From contig USQO01000052.1 of NCBI GenBank assembly GCA_900556845.1, positions 1-14,949 of the forward strand: a DNA stretch of 14,949 nt. The letters run 5' to 3'. Positions within the stretch are counted from its first letter, which is position 1; every line of letters starts with the position of its first letter. Below are positions 1 through 8,000 of this stretch, one piece after another. The position numbers and the translations under genes are program-made. The notes beneath the pieces were generated by a model that ran no database searches, was not told the origin of the DNA, and saw nothing but the letters and a program-made list of their open reading frames with translations. Source of the stretch: an uncultured Bacteroides sp. (lineage in GTDB: Bacteria; Bacteroidota; Bacteroidia; Bacteroidales; Bacteroidaceae).

Positions 1-25
1 CCTATTAATATATAACATTACTACA

Positions 26-718
26 ATGAATAAGATAACCATAGCTATAGACGGATATTCATCTTGCGGTAAAAGCACCATGGCAAAGGACCTTGCTCGC
101 GAAATCGGATATATCTATATTGACAGCGGAGCCATGTACCGTGCCGTGACTTTATACTGTATCCAGCAGCAACTTTTTGATGCAGACAATCAGATCAATG
201 TCCAGCAACTGCAGAATGACATTGACAAAATCAAGATATCATTCCAGTTAGACCCACAGACTCAACGTCCACAGACTTACCTGAACGGGGTAAATGTAGA
301 AAAAGAAATCCGTACCATGGAAGTTTCATCCCGCGTAAGTCCGGTCGCTGCATTGGGTTTTGTACGCAAAGCCCTGGTCAGACAACAACAAGAAATGGGT
401 AAAGCCAAAGGTATTGTCATGGACGGAAGAGATATCGGTACCACTGTTTTCCCCGATGCCGAACTGAAAATCTTCGTTACCGCCTCTGCCGAAGTACGTG
501 CCCAGCGCCGTTATGAAGAATTAACCGCCAAAGGTGAAAACGCCTCTTTCGAAGAAATTCTGGCCAACGTAAAAGAACGTGACCACATTGACGAAACAAG
601 AGAAGTAAGTCCATTGCGCAGAGCCGATGATGCACTGCTGCTTGACAACAGCCACCTCACCATCGAAGAACAGAAGCAATGGCTTTTGGAACAATATCAA
701 AAAGTAGCTCATGTATAA
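26..718 (+). CDS. cmk: Cytidylate kinase (CMP/dCMP kinase)
   Basis: Transfers the gamma-phosphate of ATP to CMP or dCMP, feeding CDP/dCDP to nucleic-acid and phospholipid synthesis in the cytoplasm. The 230-residue protein has the normal length for bacterial Cmk. A P-loop, GYSSCGKST, lies at residues 10-18, followed by DSGAMYR (33-39), the DGRDIGT signature (133-139) and the SPL..ADDA nucleoside-binding segment (195-203), all as in the family. The ATG at 26 puts the P-loop at the usual distance from the N-terminus, and no Shine-Dalgarno is visible, as is normal in Bacteroidetes. The stop overlaps the start of ispH by 8 nt, so the two are very probably co-transcribed and translationally coupled; cmk-ispH adjacency is also known in Firmicutes. 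Only 25 nt lie upstream, so its promoter is outside the window. Confidence 0.97.
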   Translation: MNKITIAIDGYSSCGKSTMAKDLAREIGYIYIDSGAMYRAVTLYCIQQQLFDADNQINVQQLQNDIDKIKISFQLDPQTQRPQTYLNGVNVEKEIRTMEVSSRVSPVAALGFVRKALVRQQQEMGKAKGIVMDGRDIGTTVFPDAELKIFVTASAEVRAQRRYEELTAKGENASFEEILANVKERDHIDETREVSPLRRADDALLLDNSHLTIEEQKQWLLEQYQKVAHV

Positions 719-1571
719 GGTAGAAATAGATGAAGGGTCGGGATTTTGCTTTGGAGTAACGACAGCCATCCAGAAAGCCGAAGAAGAATTATCCAAAGGC
801 ACTACATTATACTGCCTGGGAGACATTGTTCACAACGGTCAGGAATGCGAACGCCTCAAGCAAATGGGACTGATTACTATCAATCACGAGGAGTTTGGCA
901 AACTGAAAAATGCCAAAGTTTTGTTACGAGCTCATGGCGAGCCACCGCAAACATACAAGACAGCCCAAGAGAACAACATTGAAATCATCGATGCAACCTG
1001 TCCTGTTGTATTACGGCTTCAGAAACGTATCAAACAAGAATATGATACTGCATCCGACAAGGAAAAGCAAATCGTCATTTACGGTAAAAACGGACACGCC
1101 GAAGTGTTAGGACTGGTAGGACAGACAGAAGGCAAAGCCATTGTCATCGAAAGTCTGGAAGAAGCCAAACAGCTGGATTTCACCAAAGACATCCGCCTGT
1201 ATTCACAGACCACCAAGTCACTCGAAGAATTCTGGCAAATAGTCGAATACATCAAAGAACATATTTCGCCCGATGCCAGCTTTGAATTCTACGACACCAT
1301 ATGCCGTCAGGTTGCCAACAGAATGCCCAATATCCGGAAGTTTGCAGGAGCACACGATCTGATATTCTTTGTCTGCGGCAAAAAAAGCTCGAACGGAAAA
1401 ATCCTCTATCAGGAATGCAAAAAGGTAAATCCTAACTCATATCTGATAGACCAACCTGAAGAAATAGACAAAAATTTATTGGGCAAAGCTCAGTCTATTG
1501 GTATTTGCGGAGCAACATCCACACCCAAATGGTTAATGGAAGCCTGTAAAAAAGTCATTTTGAATAAATAA
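711..1571 (+). CDS. ispH: 4-hydroxy-3-methylbut-2-enyl diphosphate reductase
   Basis: Iron-sulfur enzyme for the last step of the MEP pathway, reducing HMBPP to isopentenyl and dimethylallyl diphosphate. The three cluster-binding cysteines are present at C13 (GFCFGV), C97 (DATCPVV) and C198 (YDTICRQ). Residues matching the E. coli substrate-binding set also occur: H41, H129, E131, T168, the SSN triplet at 226-228 and S270 in GATSTP. The 286-residue length fits the single-domain enzyme; there is no fused ribosomal S1 domain as in some Clostridia. The start lies inside the last codons of cmk in another frame, which places GFCFGV at the expected distance from the N-terminus. The assignment implies that this organism makes isoprenoids by the MEP rather than the mevalonate route. 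Confidence 0.97.
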   Translation: MYKVEIDEGSGFCFGVTTAIQKAEEELSKGTTLYCLGDIVHNGQECERLKQMGLITINHEEFGKLKNAKVLLRAHGEPPQTYKTAQENNIEIIDATCPVVLRLQKRIKQEYDTASDKEKQIVIYGKNGHAEVLGLVGQTEGKAIVIESLEEAKQLDFTKDIRLYSQTTKSLEEFWQIVEYIKEHISPDASFEFYDTICRQVANRMPNIRKFAGAHDLIFFVCGKKSSNGKILYQECKKVNPNSYLIDQPEEIDKNLLGKAQSIGICGATSTPKWLMEACKKVILNK

Positions 1572-1577
1572 AATACA

Positions 1578-1613
1578 AAATAAAACGAAACTGTATATCG
1601 TTTATTTTTATTT
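1578..1613 (+). terminator. Weak AT-rich hairpin after ispH
   Basis: Seven nt after the ispH stop, AAATAAAACGA (1578-1588) can pair with TCGTTTATTT (1598-1607) around a 9-nt loop, with one bulged A, and is followed by TTATTT. The stem has only two G:C pairs, so it is a poor intrinsic terminator. It also overlaps the expected -33 position of the pfkA promoter. It may simply be AT-rich promoter DNA. Confidence 0.3.
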
Positions 1614-1615
1614 AG

Positions 1616-1623
1616 TAACTTTG
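1616..1623 (+). promoter_or_regulatory. Bacteroidetes -7 box upstream of pfkA
   Basis: TAACTTTG exactly matches the Bacteroides -7 consensus TAnnTTTG and ends 35 nt before the pfkA ATG, giving an expected leader of about 29 nt. The -33 TTTG is not evident 19-21 nt upstream. This suggests that pfkA can be transcribed independently of cmk-ispH. Confidence 0.65.
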
Positions 1624-1658
1624 TATCAATCAATAACAACTTTAGACAATATATAATT

Positions 1659-2639
1659 ATGGGAAGTATTAAATGTGTTGGTATTCTGACCTCAGGAGGC
1701 GACGCTCCCGGTATGAACGCAGCAATCCGTGCCGTCACTCGTTCTGCCATATTCAACGGCTTAAAGGTTAAAGGTATTTACAGAGGATATAAAGGACTGA
1801 TTACTGGAGAAATCCAGGAATTCCAGACACAAAACGTAAGTAACATTATCCAGCAGGGAGGTACGATTCTGAAAACTGCAAGATGTAAAGAATTCAAAAC
1901 TCCTGAAGGACGCGCCATTGCATACGAAACCATGAAAAGAGAAGGTATTGATGCTCTGGTTGTAATCGGTGGTGACGGTTCTCTGACCGGAGCCCGCCTG
2001 TTGGCACAAGAGTATGATGTTCCATGTATCGGCTTGCCGGGCACTATCGACAACGACCTTTACGGAACAGACACAACCATTGGTTATGACACGGCTCTGA
2101 ACACCATTCTGGACGCAGTCGACAAGATTCGTGATACGGCTACATCTCACGAACGTCTGTTCTTCGTCGAAGTAATGGGACGCGATGCCGGATTCCTGGC
2201 ATTAAACGGTGCAATCGCAGCAGGTGCAGAAGCAGCCATTATCCCAGAATTCAATACCGAAGTCGACCAGTTGGAAGAATTCATCAAGAACGGATTCCGA
2301 AAGTCAAAGAGCAGTTCAATCGTATTGGTTGCCGAAAGTGAAATCACAGGCGGTGCCATGCATTATGCAGAACGTGTTAAGAACGAATATCCGCAATACG
2401 ATGTACGTGTAACCATCCTCGGCCACTTGCAGCGTGGCGGACGTCCTACAGCACACGACCGTATCATTGCCAGCCGTATGGGTGTTGCCAGCATTCAGGC
2501 TTTGCTGGAAGGACAGCGCAATATCATGATCGGTATCGACCACGATGAAATTGTTTACGTTCCGTTCAACAAAGCTATCAAGAACGACAAGCCTATCAAC
2601 AAAGAACTTGTCAACGTATTGAACGAGCTTTCTATCTAA
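1659..2639 (+). CDS. pfkA: ATP-dependent 6-phosphofructokinase
   Basis: Phosphorylates fructose 6-phosphate to fructose 1,6-bisphosphate, the committed step of glycolysis. The 326 residues match the short bacterial PfkA class. The N-terminal SGGDAPGMNAAIR (12-24) binds ATP, GGDGS (104-108) and PGTIDND (127-133, catalytic D131) form the active site, and MGR (173-175) contacts the sugar phosphate. Two positions separate ATP from pyrophosphate enzymes. Here they are Gly (GGDGS, not GGDDS) and Gly (PGTIDND, not PKTIDND), so ATP is the predicted donor. Bacteroides genomes usually carry several pfk paralogues, so this may be one of a set. The gene has its own -7 box 35 nt upstream and a strong terminator immediately downstream. 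Confidence 0.96.
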   Translation: MGSIKCVGILTSGGDAPGMNAAIRAVTRSAIFNGLKVKGIYRGYKGLITGEIQEFQTQNVSNIIQQGGTILKTARCKEFKTPEGRAIAYETMKREGIDALVVIGGDGSLTGARLLAQEYDVPCIGLPGTIDNDLYGTDTTIGYDTALNTILDAVDKIRDTATSHERLFFVEVMGRDAGFLALNGAIAAGAEAAIIPEFNTEVDQLEEFIKNGFRKSKSSSIVLVAESEITGGAMHYAERVKNEYPQYDVRVTILGHLQRGGRPTAHDRIIASRMGVASIQALLEGQRNIMIGIDHDEIVYVPFNKAIKNDKPINKELVNVLNELSI

Positions 2640-2656
2640 AGAAACACTGACCACAT

Positions 2657-2710
2657 AAAAAAAGTCTTGCAACTACCCTCGAAGGTACGCTTGCAAGACT
2701 TTTCTTTTTT
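2657..2710. terminator. Strong bidirectional terminator between pfkA and meaB
   Basis: A perfect 13-bp stem, AAAAGTCTTGCAA (2660-2672) with TTGCAAGACTTTT (2691-2703), encloses an 18-nt loop that itself contains a small TACC/GGTA helix (2674-2677 with 2684-2687). On the + strand it runs into a T-rich tract (2700-2710) and ends pfkA. On the - strand the A run 2657-2663 becomes a T7 tract and would end the convergent meaB transcript. Confidence 0.9.
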
Positions 2711-2724
2711 CCTCTATTTTCAGA

Positions 2725-3828
2725 TTAACGCTCTTTTAAAGCATCAAAATACGTATCCAGCAATTTCTTTGCCGCAGTAAACGATGTCGCCTGCCCGCTC
2801 AATACTTCTTTTTCCTTAGCTGCCAGCATGGCTGCAATCTGCGGATTATTATAAAAATGATCCCGCAAATGTTCGTTTATCGTTTCATACATCCAGTATT
2901 TTGCCTGTTCGTTCCTCCGGTATTCAAAATATCCGTTCTTCTTGACAAAGTTGAAATACTTGAAAATCATATCCCATATTTCCTTGATACCCAACCCATA
3001 AAAACCAGAGTAAGTCAGCACCTGCGGTGTCCAGCCTGATTCTGCAGCCGGGAACAAATGCAATGCATTGCGGAAATGAGCTGCAGCCAACTTGGCCTTC
3101 TCTACATTATTGCCATCCGCCTTGTTTATCACAATTCCGTCGGCCATCTCCATGATACCGCGCTTTATACCTTGCAACTCATCACCGGTACCAGCCAACT
3201 GAATAAGCAAAAAGAAATCCACCATCGAATGAACGGCAGTCTCACTCTGCCCTACCCCAACCGTTTCCACAAAAATCTTGTCGAAACCGGCTGCTTCACA
3301 AAGAATAATCGTTTCACGGGTTTTGCGTGCTACTCCTCCCAGCGAACCTGCTGTAGGACTAGGGCGTATAAAGGAATTAGGATGTACAGAAAGTTTTTCC
3401 ATTCGGGTTTTGTCACCCAAAATACTTCCTTTCGAGCGTTCACTGCTCGGGTCGATAGCCAGAACGGCAAGCTTGCCACCCTGCTCGAGCACATGCAAGC
3501 CAAACACATCTATCGAAGTACTTTTTCCGGCTCCGGGAACACCACTGATACCCACACGAATGGAGTTTCCCGAATACGGCAGACATTTCTCTATGACCTC
3601 CTGCGCCAAAGCCTGATGTTCGGGTAATACACTTTCCACCAACGTTACCGCCTGGCTCAGGACTGTAATGTCCCCTTTCACAATGCCTTCTACATATTCG
3701 GCAGCAGTAAACTGCCGGCGTTTAGGCCGTTTGCGCAAGTGCAGATACGGATTAACTACCGAAGGCTGTTCCACGCCCTCGTTCACTGCTAACCCCTTAT
3801 ACTCTTTACTGTTTTCAGGGTGTTCCAT
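2725..3828 (-). CDS. meaB: Methylmalonyl-CoA mutase-associated GTPase MeaB
   Basis: G3E-type P-loop GTPase (MeaB/ArgK/MMAA family) that gates loading and protects the adenosylcobalamin cofactor of methylmalonyl-CoA mutase. In Bacteroides this mutase serves succinate-to-propionate metabolism. Visible motifs are Walker A GVPGAGKST (96-104), the switch/G3 region ETVGVGQSE (188-196) and the G4 motif NKAD (235-238). The conserved LAIDPSSERSKGSILGD segment (123-139) follows the P-loop, and a helical C-terminal arm ends at residue 367. An N-terminal extension of about 40 polar and basic residues precedes the family core. No mutase subunit gene (mutA/mutB) is in the window. It lies 13 nt downstream of the DUF1573 gene and probably shares its transcript. 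Older annotations call this family LAO/AO transport ATPase, which I consider a misnomer. Confidence 0.94.
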   Translation of the reverse strand: MEHPENSKEYKGLAVNEGVEQPSVVNPYLHLRKRPKRRQFTAAEYVEGIVKGDITVLSQAVTLVESVLPEHQALAQEVIEKCLPYSGNSIRVGISGVPGAGKSTSIDVFGLHVLEQGGKLAVLAIDPSSERSKGSILGDKTRMEKLSVHPNSFIRPSPTAGSLGGVARKTRETIILCEAAGFDKIFVETVGVGQSETAVHSMVDFFLLIQLAGTGDELQGIKRGIMEMADGIVINKADGNNVEKAKLAAAHFRNALHLFPAAESGWTPQVLTYSGFYGLGIKEIWDMIFKYFNFVKKNGYFEYRRNEQAKYWMYETINEHLRDHFYNNPQIAAMLAAKEKEVLSGQATSFTAAKKLLDTYFDALKER

Positions 3829-3841
3829 AGTTTTAGTATTT

Positions 3842-4921
3842 TTAGTTGTTCAACAAAGTCGCCTTTACACGAATACTGATTTTGGGGTGTGCCGGGTCGT
3901 TGGTGATCATCAAGATACGCGAAGTTCCCTTCACCCGCTTCAAGTTATCGGCATACACCGTAATTTTCATCTTCGTAGACTGCCCGGGCTTGAGCACACG
4001 TTTTTTCAGATTTACGGCAACTGCCGTATTGAAAATCTGCATATCCCGAATATCCAAGTCAGATTTACCCTTATTGGTCAGCACCACGTTCATCGATTTC
4101 TTCTGACCGGGTTTCAGCGCCGGGAATACAATTTCCGTAGATGACAAAGACACCACCGGCGGATTCTTGCGCTGCCAGTCGTTCAGATTCGAAAAGTCGG
4201 GCAGCAATACCACCGATACCGGTATTTCATTTTCCGCGCTCACCTTATCCCCCATAAAACGAGACAGATAAACCGAAGAAGTCGTAATACCCAGCTTAGG
4301 CAATTTTTCTGTATTCAGCTCTATCAGAATCTTTCCGGTCTTTCCTTTTGCCAGCTTTTCCGGAACTGCTTTGGTACTCAAATAAGGAGGCAAATGCATC
4401 AGCACCGGTGAATAAGACTTGTTCGAGCCATTGGCAACGAGCAACTCAAATACAGGTTTGTCGCCCGCATTCACATCATCAAACTCGATTTCCTCCTTGT
4501 TCAGGCGGATAGGACCGATGGCATATGGATGCGTAAACGAGAAATTCTTTGAGTCGGCGGTTACCTCCCCCGTAAACGATACATAAATCGGTTTGGTAGA
4601 AGCGTTGCAGTAAACCCCAATCATTTTATGAAAATGACCGATAGCCTCAGCATCAAATGTAGAGCTCACCTCCCCTGTCTTTCCCGGCAGGATAGGCTGC
4701 TTGGTCCAGTCCGGCTCCATACATCCACAGGATGTTGTCACGTTCGAAATAACCAGAGGCTTGTCTCCCGTATTGGTCACCTTATAGGTAATCTTCACCG
4801 GATTGCGCCACAGCACATAGCCGAATTCATAATTGGTTTTATCAAATTCTATCTTAGGTTGTGCTTGAGCTGTACCCACACAAAAACACAGCAAGACAGC
4901 CAACAGTAGTAAATTTCTCAT
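3842..4921 (-). CDS. Exported DUF1573 Ig-like repeat protein
   Basis: A 359-residue secreted protein of unknown molecular function. Residues 1-20 form a signal peptide (hydrophobic LLLLAVLLCFCVG) with a signal-peptidase-I-like AQA|QP site; no convincing lipobox is seen. Three beta-rich Ig-like segments follow, at about 22-120, 135-240 and 255-356. The first carries the DUF1573 hallmark SCGC (64-67) after an FGYV...VTNTGDKPL stretch. The third resembles ASH/MSP-type domains (LTNKGKSDLDI, ITNDPAHP). DUF1573 proteins are abundant in Bacteroidetes, and their location is predicted to be periplasmic or on the cell surface. It is the first gene of a likely operon with meaB, 13 nt downstream, although the two products would work in different compartments. 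Confidence 0.88.
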   Translation of the reverse strand: MRNLLLLAVLLCFCVGTAQAQPKIEFDKTNYEFGYVLWRNPVKITYKVTNTGDKPLVISNVTTSCGCMEPDWTKQPILPGKTGEVSSTFDAEAIGHFHKMIGVYCNASTKPIYVSFTGEVTADSKNFSFTHPYAIGPIRLNKEEIEFDDVNAGDKPVFELLVANGSNKSYSPVLMHLPPYLSTKAVPEKLAKGKTGKILIELNTEKLPKLGITTSSVYLSRFMGDKVSAENEIPVSVVLLPDFSNLNDWQRKNPPVVSLSSTEIVFPALKPGQKKSMNVVLTNKGKSDLDIRDMQIFNTAVAVNLKKRVLKPGQSTKMKITVYADNLKRVKGTSRILMITNDPAHPKISIRVKATLLNN

Positions 4922-4950
4922 CTTATCAGTTTTTCATTCTATAATGCAAA

Positions 4951-4981
4951 CAAAGATAGAGAGAAAATCCTTTGCCACAAA
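4951..4981 (-). promoter_or_regulatory. Bacteroidetes promoter of the DUF1573-meaB operon
   Basis: On the minus strand a TTTG (-33 element, 4978-4981) is separated by exactly 19 nt from TATCTTTG (-7 element, 4951-4958), a full match to the Bacteroides consensus TTTG/N19-21/TAnnTTTG. Transcription would begin near 4944, giving a leader of about 23 nt before the ATG at 4921. This is the best promoter in the window. Confidence 0.78.
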
Positions 4982-5017
4982 AGGAGTGCCGCTTTTTTAT
5001 GAAAGCTAAACACTCCT
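4979..5017 (-). terminator. Hairpin terminator of the macroglobulin gene
   Basis: Minus-strand AGGAGTG (5017-5011) pairs with CACTCCT (4988-4982). Inside it, GCTTT (5006-5002) pairs with AAAGC (4995-4991), and a short T run (4982-4979) follows. It lies 41 nt after the stop codon at 5059. The T tract is short, so efficiency is uncertain. The distal arm runs directly into the -33 box of the next promoter. Confidence 0.55.
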
Positions 5018-5058
5018 CTTCTGTTCATATCCCTGATTTTCTTTACGCTCAAGTCCTG

Positions 5059-8000
5059 TTATTCAACAGTCAGCGTTTCCCCGTTGGTCCGTGCAATCCA
5101 TTCGGGTGCATAGGCCGACTGTACCGATGCTGTACACTGCTGGTACGTACCTTTCCGGTCGATGTAAACCGTATATTCAATCACATGTACCCCCTTGGTC
5201 AACTTGTCGATAAAGAATTCGGAAGAAGCATCCTTATGAACCTGATAATAACCCGTTCCCTTCCGGCTGACATATCCGGACAAGGTTCCTCCCGGTTCCA
5301 TGCACGATGGCCTGCGGTCAGTCACCTGCACAAAATCCATATCCCTGTCGGCACGTATCGTAAGGCGTACGGTTATTTTATCCCCGACATGCAGCGAAGT
5401 CCCGTCAACCACCCGGTTATCCGACAGCAGTTCGCGTACAACAGACAAACCTTCCGTATCCCGTGCGACAAGTTTTTCCGACTTCTCACTGTACTGTACA
5501 TACACAGCGCCCCAGCCCATCTTTTCACCGCTGTTTTTTATAGCCAGCGTAGAAGCCGATGCCCCTTTCACCGGATAACTCCGTTTCACATAACCCGAAT
5601 AAGTACCCGTAGCAGCCGACGACACCTTCAGCTTTTCATTTCCCCACGTCATATCAAGCTGCGCAGCCGTATCGGTAAAAGCCGTACCCGTACTAATAAA
5701 GGCAAAGACAGCATCGGCCGAAGCAATCGGACTTTCCCAACATTGCACCTGTTTCTGCTTCAGGAGCCAGCGCTTCATCGCATTCAGGAGCTGTTCATCC
5801 GGCTGAATAATCCGGATAGCTTCCATTGCAGCCACATGGGTCGGGATACGGTAACTTCTCCAGGTATAGGCAGCTTTCGGTGTATCAAAATAGCTTCCCA
5901 TTGCCGGAGTAGAGACCAGATACTCTTTAACCGACTGCAACCAAACAGCGGCCTCAGCCTGCTGTCCACAGGCATGCAGTATTTGAGCGATCACCGCCTT
6001 CTCTGCAATTGAGCAAGCAGCAGGATGCTCCAACAAGGCCTTCACCAGTTCATTCTGCACCGACTTATCCAGCAATTGCATGGCTGCTTTATCCAGCGAG
6101 CCGATATAAAGGTAGTTCAGAATCTGCTCATTCCATAGTTTCAGGTCATGCTGTCCTTTTGCCCGCAGCTCCAGCAAGCGTTCGTAATCCAGATGCACTT
6201 CCTTACTTAAATACCGCAAAGCCTGCTGATACAGCGGTTCTATTTCCAGTGAAACCAATGAAACACCCATTGCTTTCAAGCGTGCCATTCCTACAGCCAA
6301 CTGCGTTGTGATATACCTACTGCCCGTCATTCCTTTGTACCAGCCCCAGGAACCGTCAGCAAGCTGCTGTTCACGCAACTTCCGCAAAGCCAGTTGCAAC
6401 CTGTATTGCATGGTATTGACATCTGCCAGCATAGCAAGCTGTTTTCTGCGTTCCGATTCATGCTGTCCCTCCATCAGCCAGGGAGTTTCCTGCAACAGTA
6501 AAGTCTTCAGTTCCTCATTCTTTTCCAGCGGACTCTTCAGCTCATCCGGATGCTGCAACCAACTGTCCAATACCTGCTTCAACTGCGGATTGTCCTGCAC
6601 AATCTTCACGGCCAGTGCATTGGCATAAAGTGCCGTACCCCATGAAAGCGCATCCTCCTGCAAGGGCTCTCCCAGTACAGGCAATGCCTGCAATACGTAC
6701 CACTCCGGATTCGCCGTCAGCTCAACCGTCACCCGCTTATGGCCGGCACTGTTGCTCTGCCCGTTAAACAAAGTACGCATGTCCACTTGCTGCGTCCGGT
6801 TGGGCTCTACCTGTACCGGTACCGTCTCAGTCACCCATTCCCTATCCGACAACACCGGCAAATAATGCTGCTCACCATCACTCAGCACATCGGTAACGGC
6901 CATCACTTTGCAGACCAGCAAATCGTATGTATCGGGCACGACAAACGAGAAGTTCACAGTCTGATTTGCTCCGTCATCCACCGTAAACGAAACCGATTTC
7001 CGGCATACCGACTTACCACTCACAGCATCTGTCAGTTCCAGCGTTGCCTTTCCTTTCAATACGTTCATAGAAAGATTCTGAATCACAGCCGGAATACTGA
7101 CTTTATCCCCCTTACGGATAAAACGTGGCAAATTAGGACGAATCATCAGTTCCTTACGGCTTACAGCCTTGTCCGTCAGTAATCCGTAATCCATATCCTT
7201 CGTATGCGCCATTGCCATCAGTTTCCATTCGGTCAGACGCTCAGGGACTGTAAACGACAAAACAGCCACTCCATTACTGTCTGTCCGCAAAGCCGGATAG
7301 AAGAAAGCCGTCTCAGCAAAATTACTCCGAAGCGACGGGCTGCCGGATGCCGGCAAAGCATTTTCCGGATTTCCGGCCAAGTCGGACACCACCTCCTCTT
7401 GAAAAACAACCTCGGTAACCGTTCCGCTTTCTTCCACCGAATCCAAAACCTTCGATTCAGCCAAAGGAGCACTGGCCACGGCCGACTTCATCATCGTGTT
7501 GGCACGCGCCATAATGCCTCCTCCATACCAGCCTCGTCTGCCAAGTAATGCCGGAACATACAGTCTGTCCTGCATCTCGCTCCACGCATTCACTCCCTGA
7601 TACGATGGCAACGACGGGAACTGTACATACAGCGAAGTATAACTGTTTCCGAAATAAGAATTATAAGAAATCCAAGGCAACTGACGGCTAAAATAGAGTC
7701 TAAACTGCCACTGATAAGGATACAGCTGGTCTAGTGAAGCATCGTACAGGGTAGCCAGCAGTGAAGCATCCGCTTTTGCTCCGTCCGGAGAAGACACGCG
7801 CAGCTTCCACTCCTCCTTGCTGCCCGGCGTCAGCTCATCACGGAAACTTTCCCATTTCAACACCAGACGCTTATCCGGCTGGGGACATACGATCGTAGCC
7901 GTACGTCCATACGTTACACCGTTCTTGACAAACGCATAGACAACAGAAATACCTTTCCCGTAAGCTTCCTTATAAGGAAAAGCAATTTTCCGGATTTCAT

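Noticed and set aside
2660..2703. Inverted repeat as a possible attachment or recombination site
   Set aside because: The perfect stem with T tracts on both sides, between convergent genes, is fully explained as a bidirectional terminator.
3058..3627. + strand open frame (189 codons) opposite meaB
   Set aside because: It is antisense to the conserved GTPase core of meaB, and its product resembles no protein family.
4972..6012. + strand open frame (346 codons) opposite the 3' end of the macroglobulin gene
   Set aside because: It starts inside the terminator/promoter gap and is antisense to conserved coding sequence. Its translation is rich in His, Arg and Ser without domain motifs, so it is a shadow.
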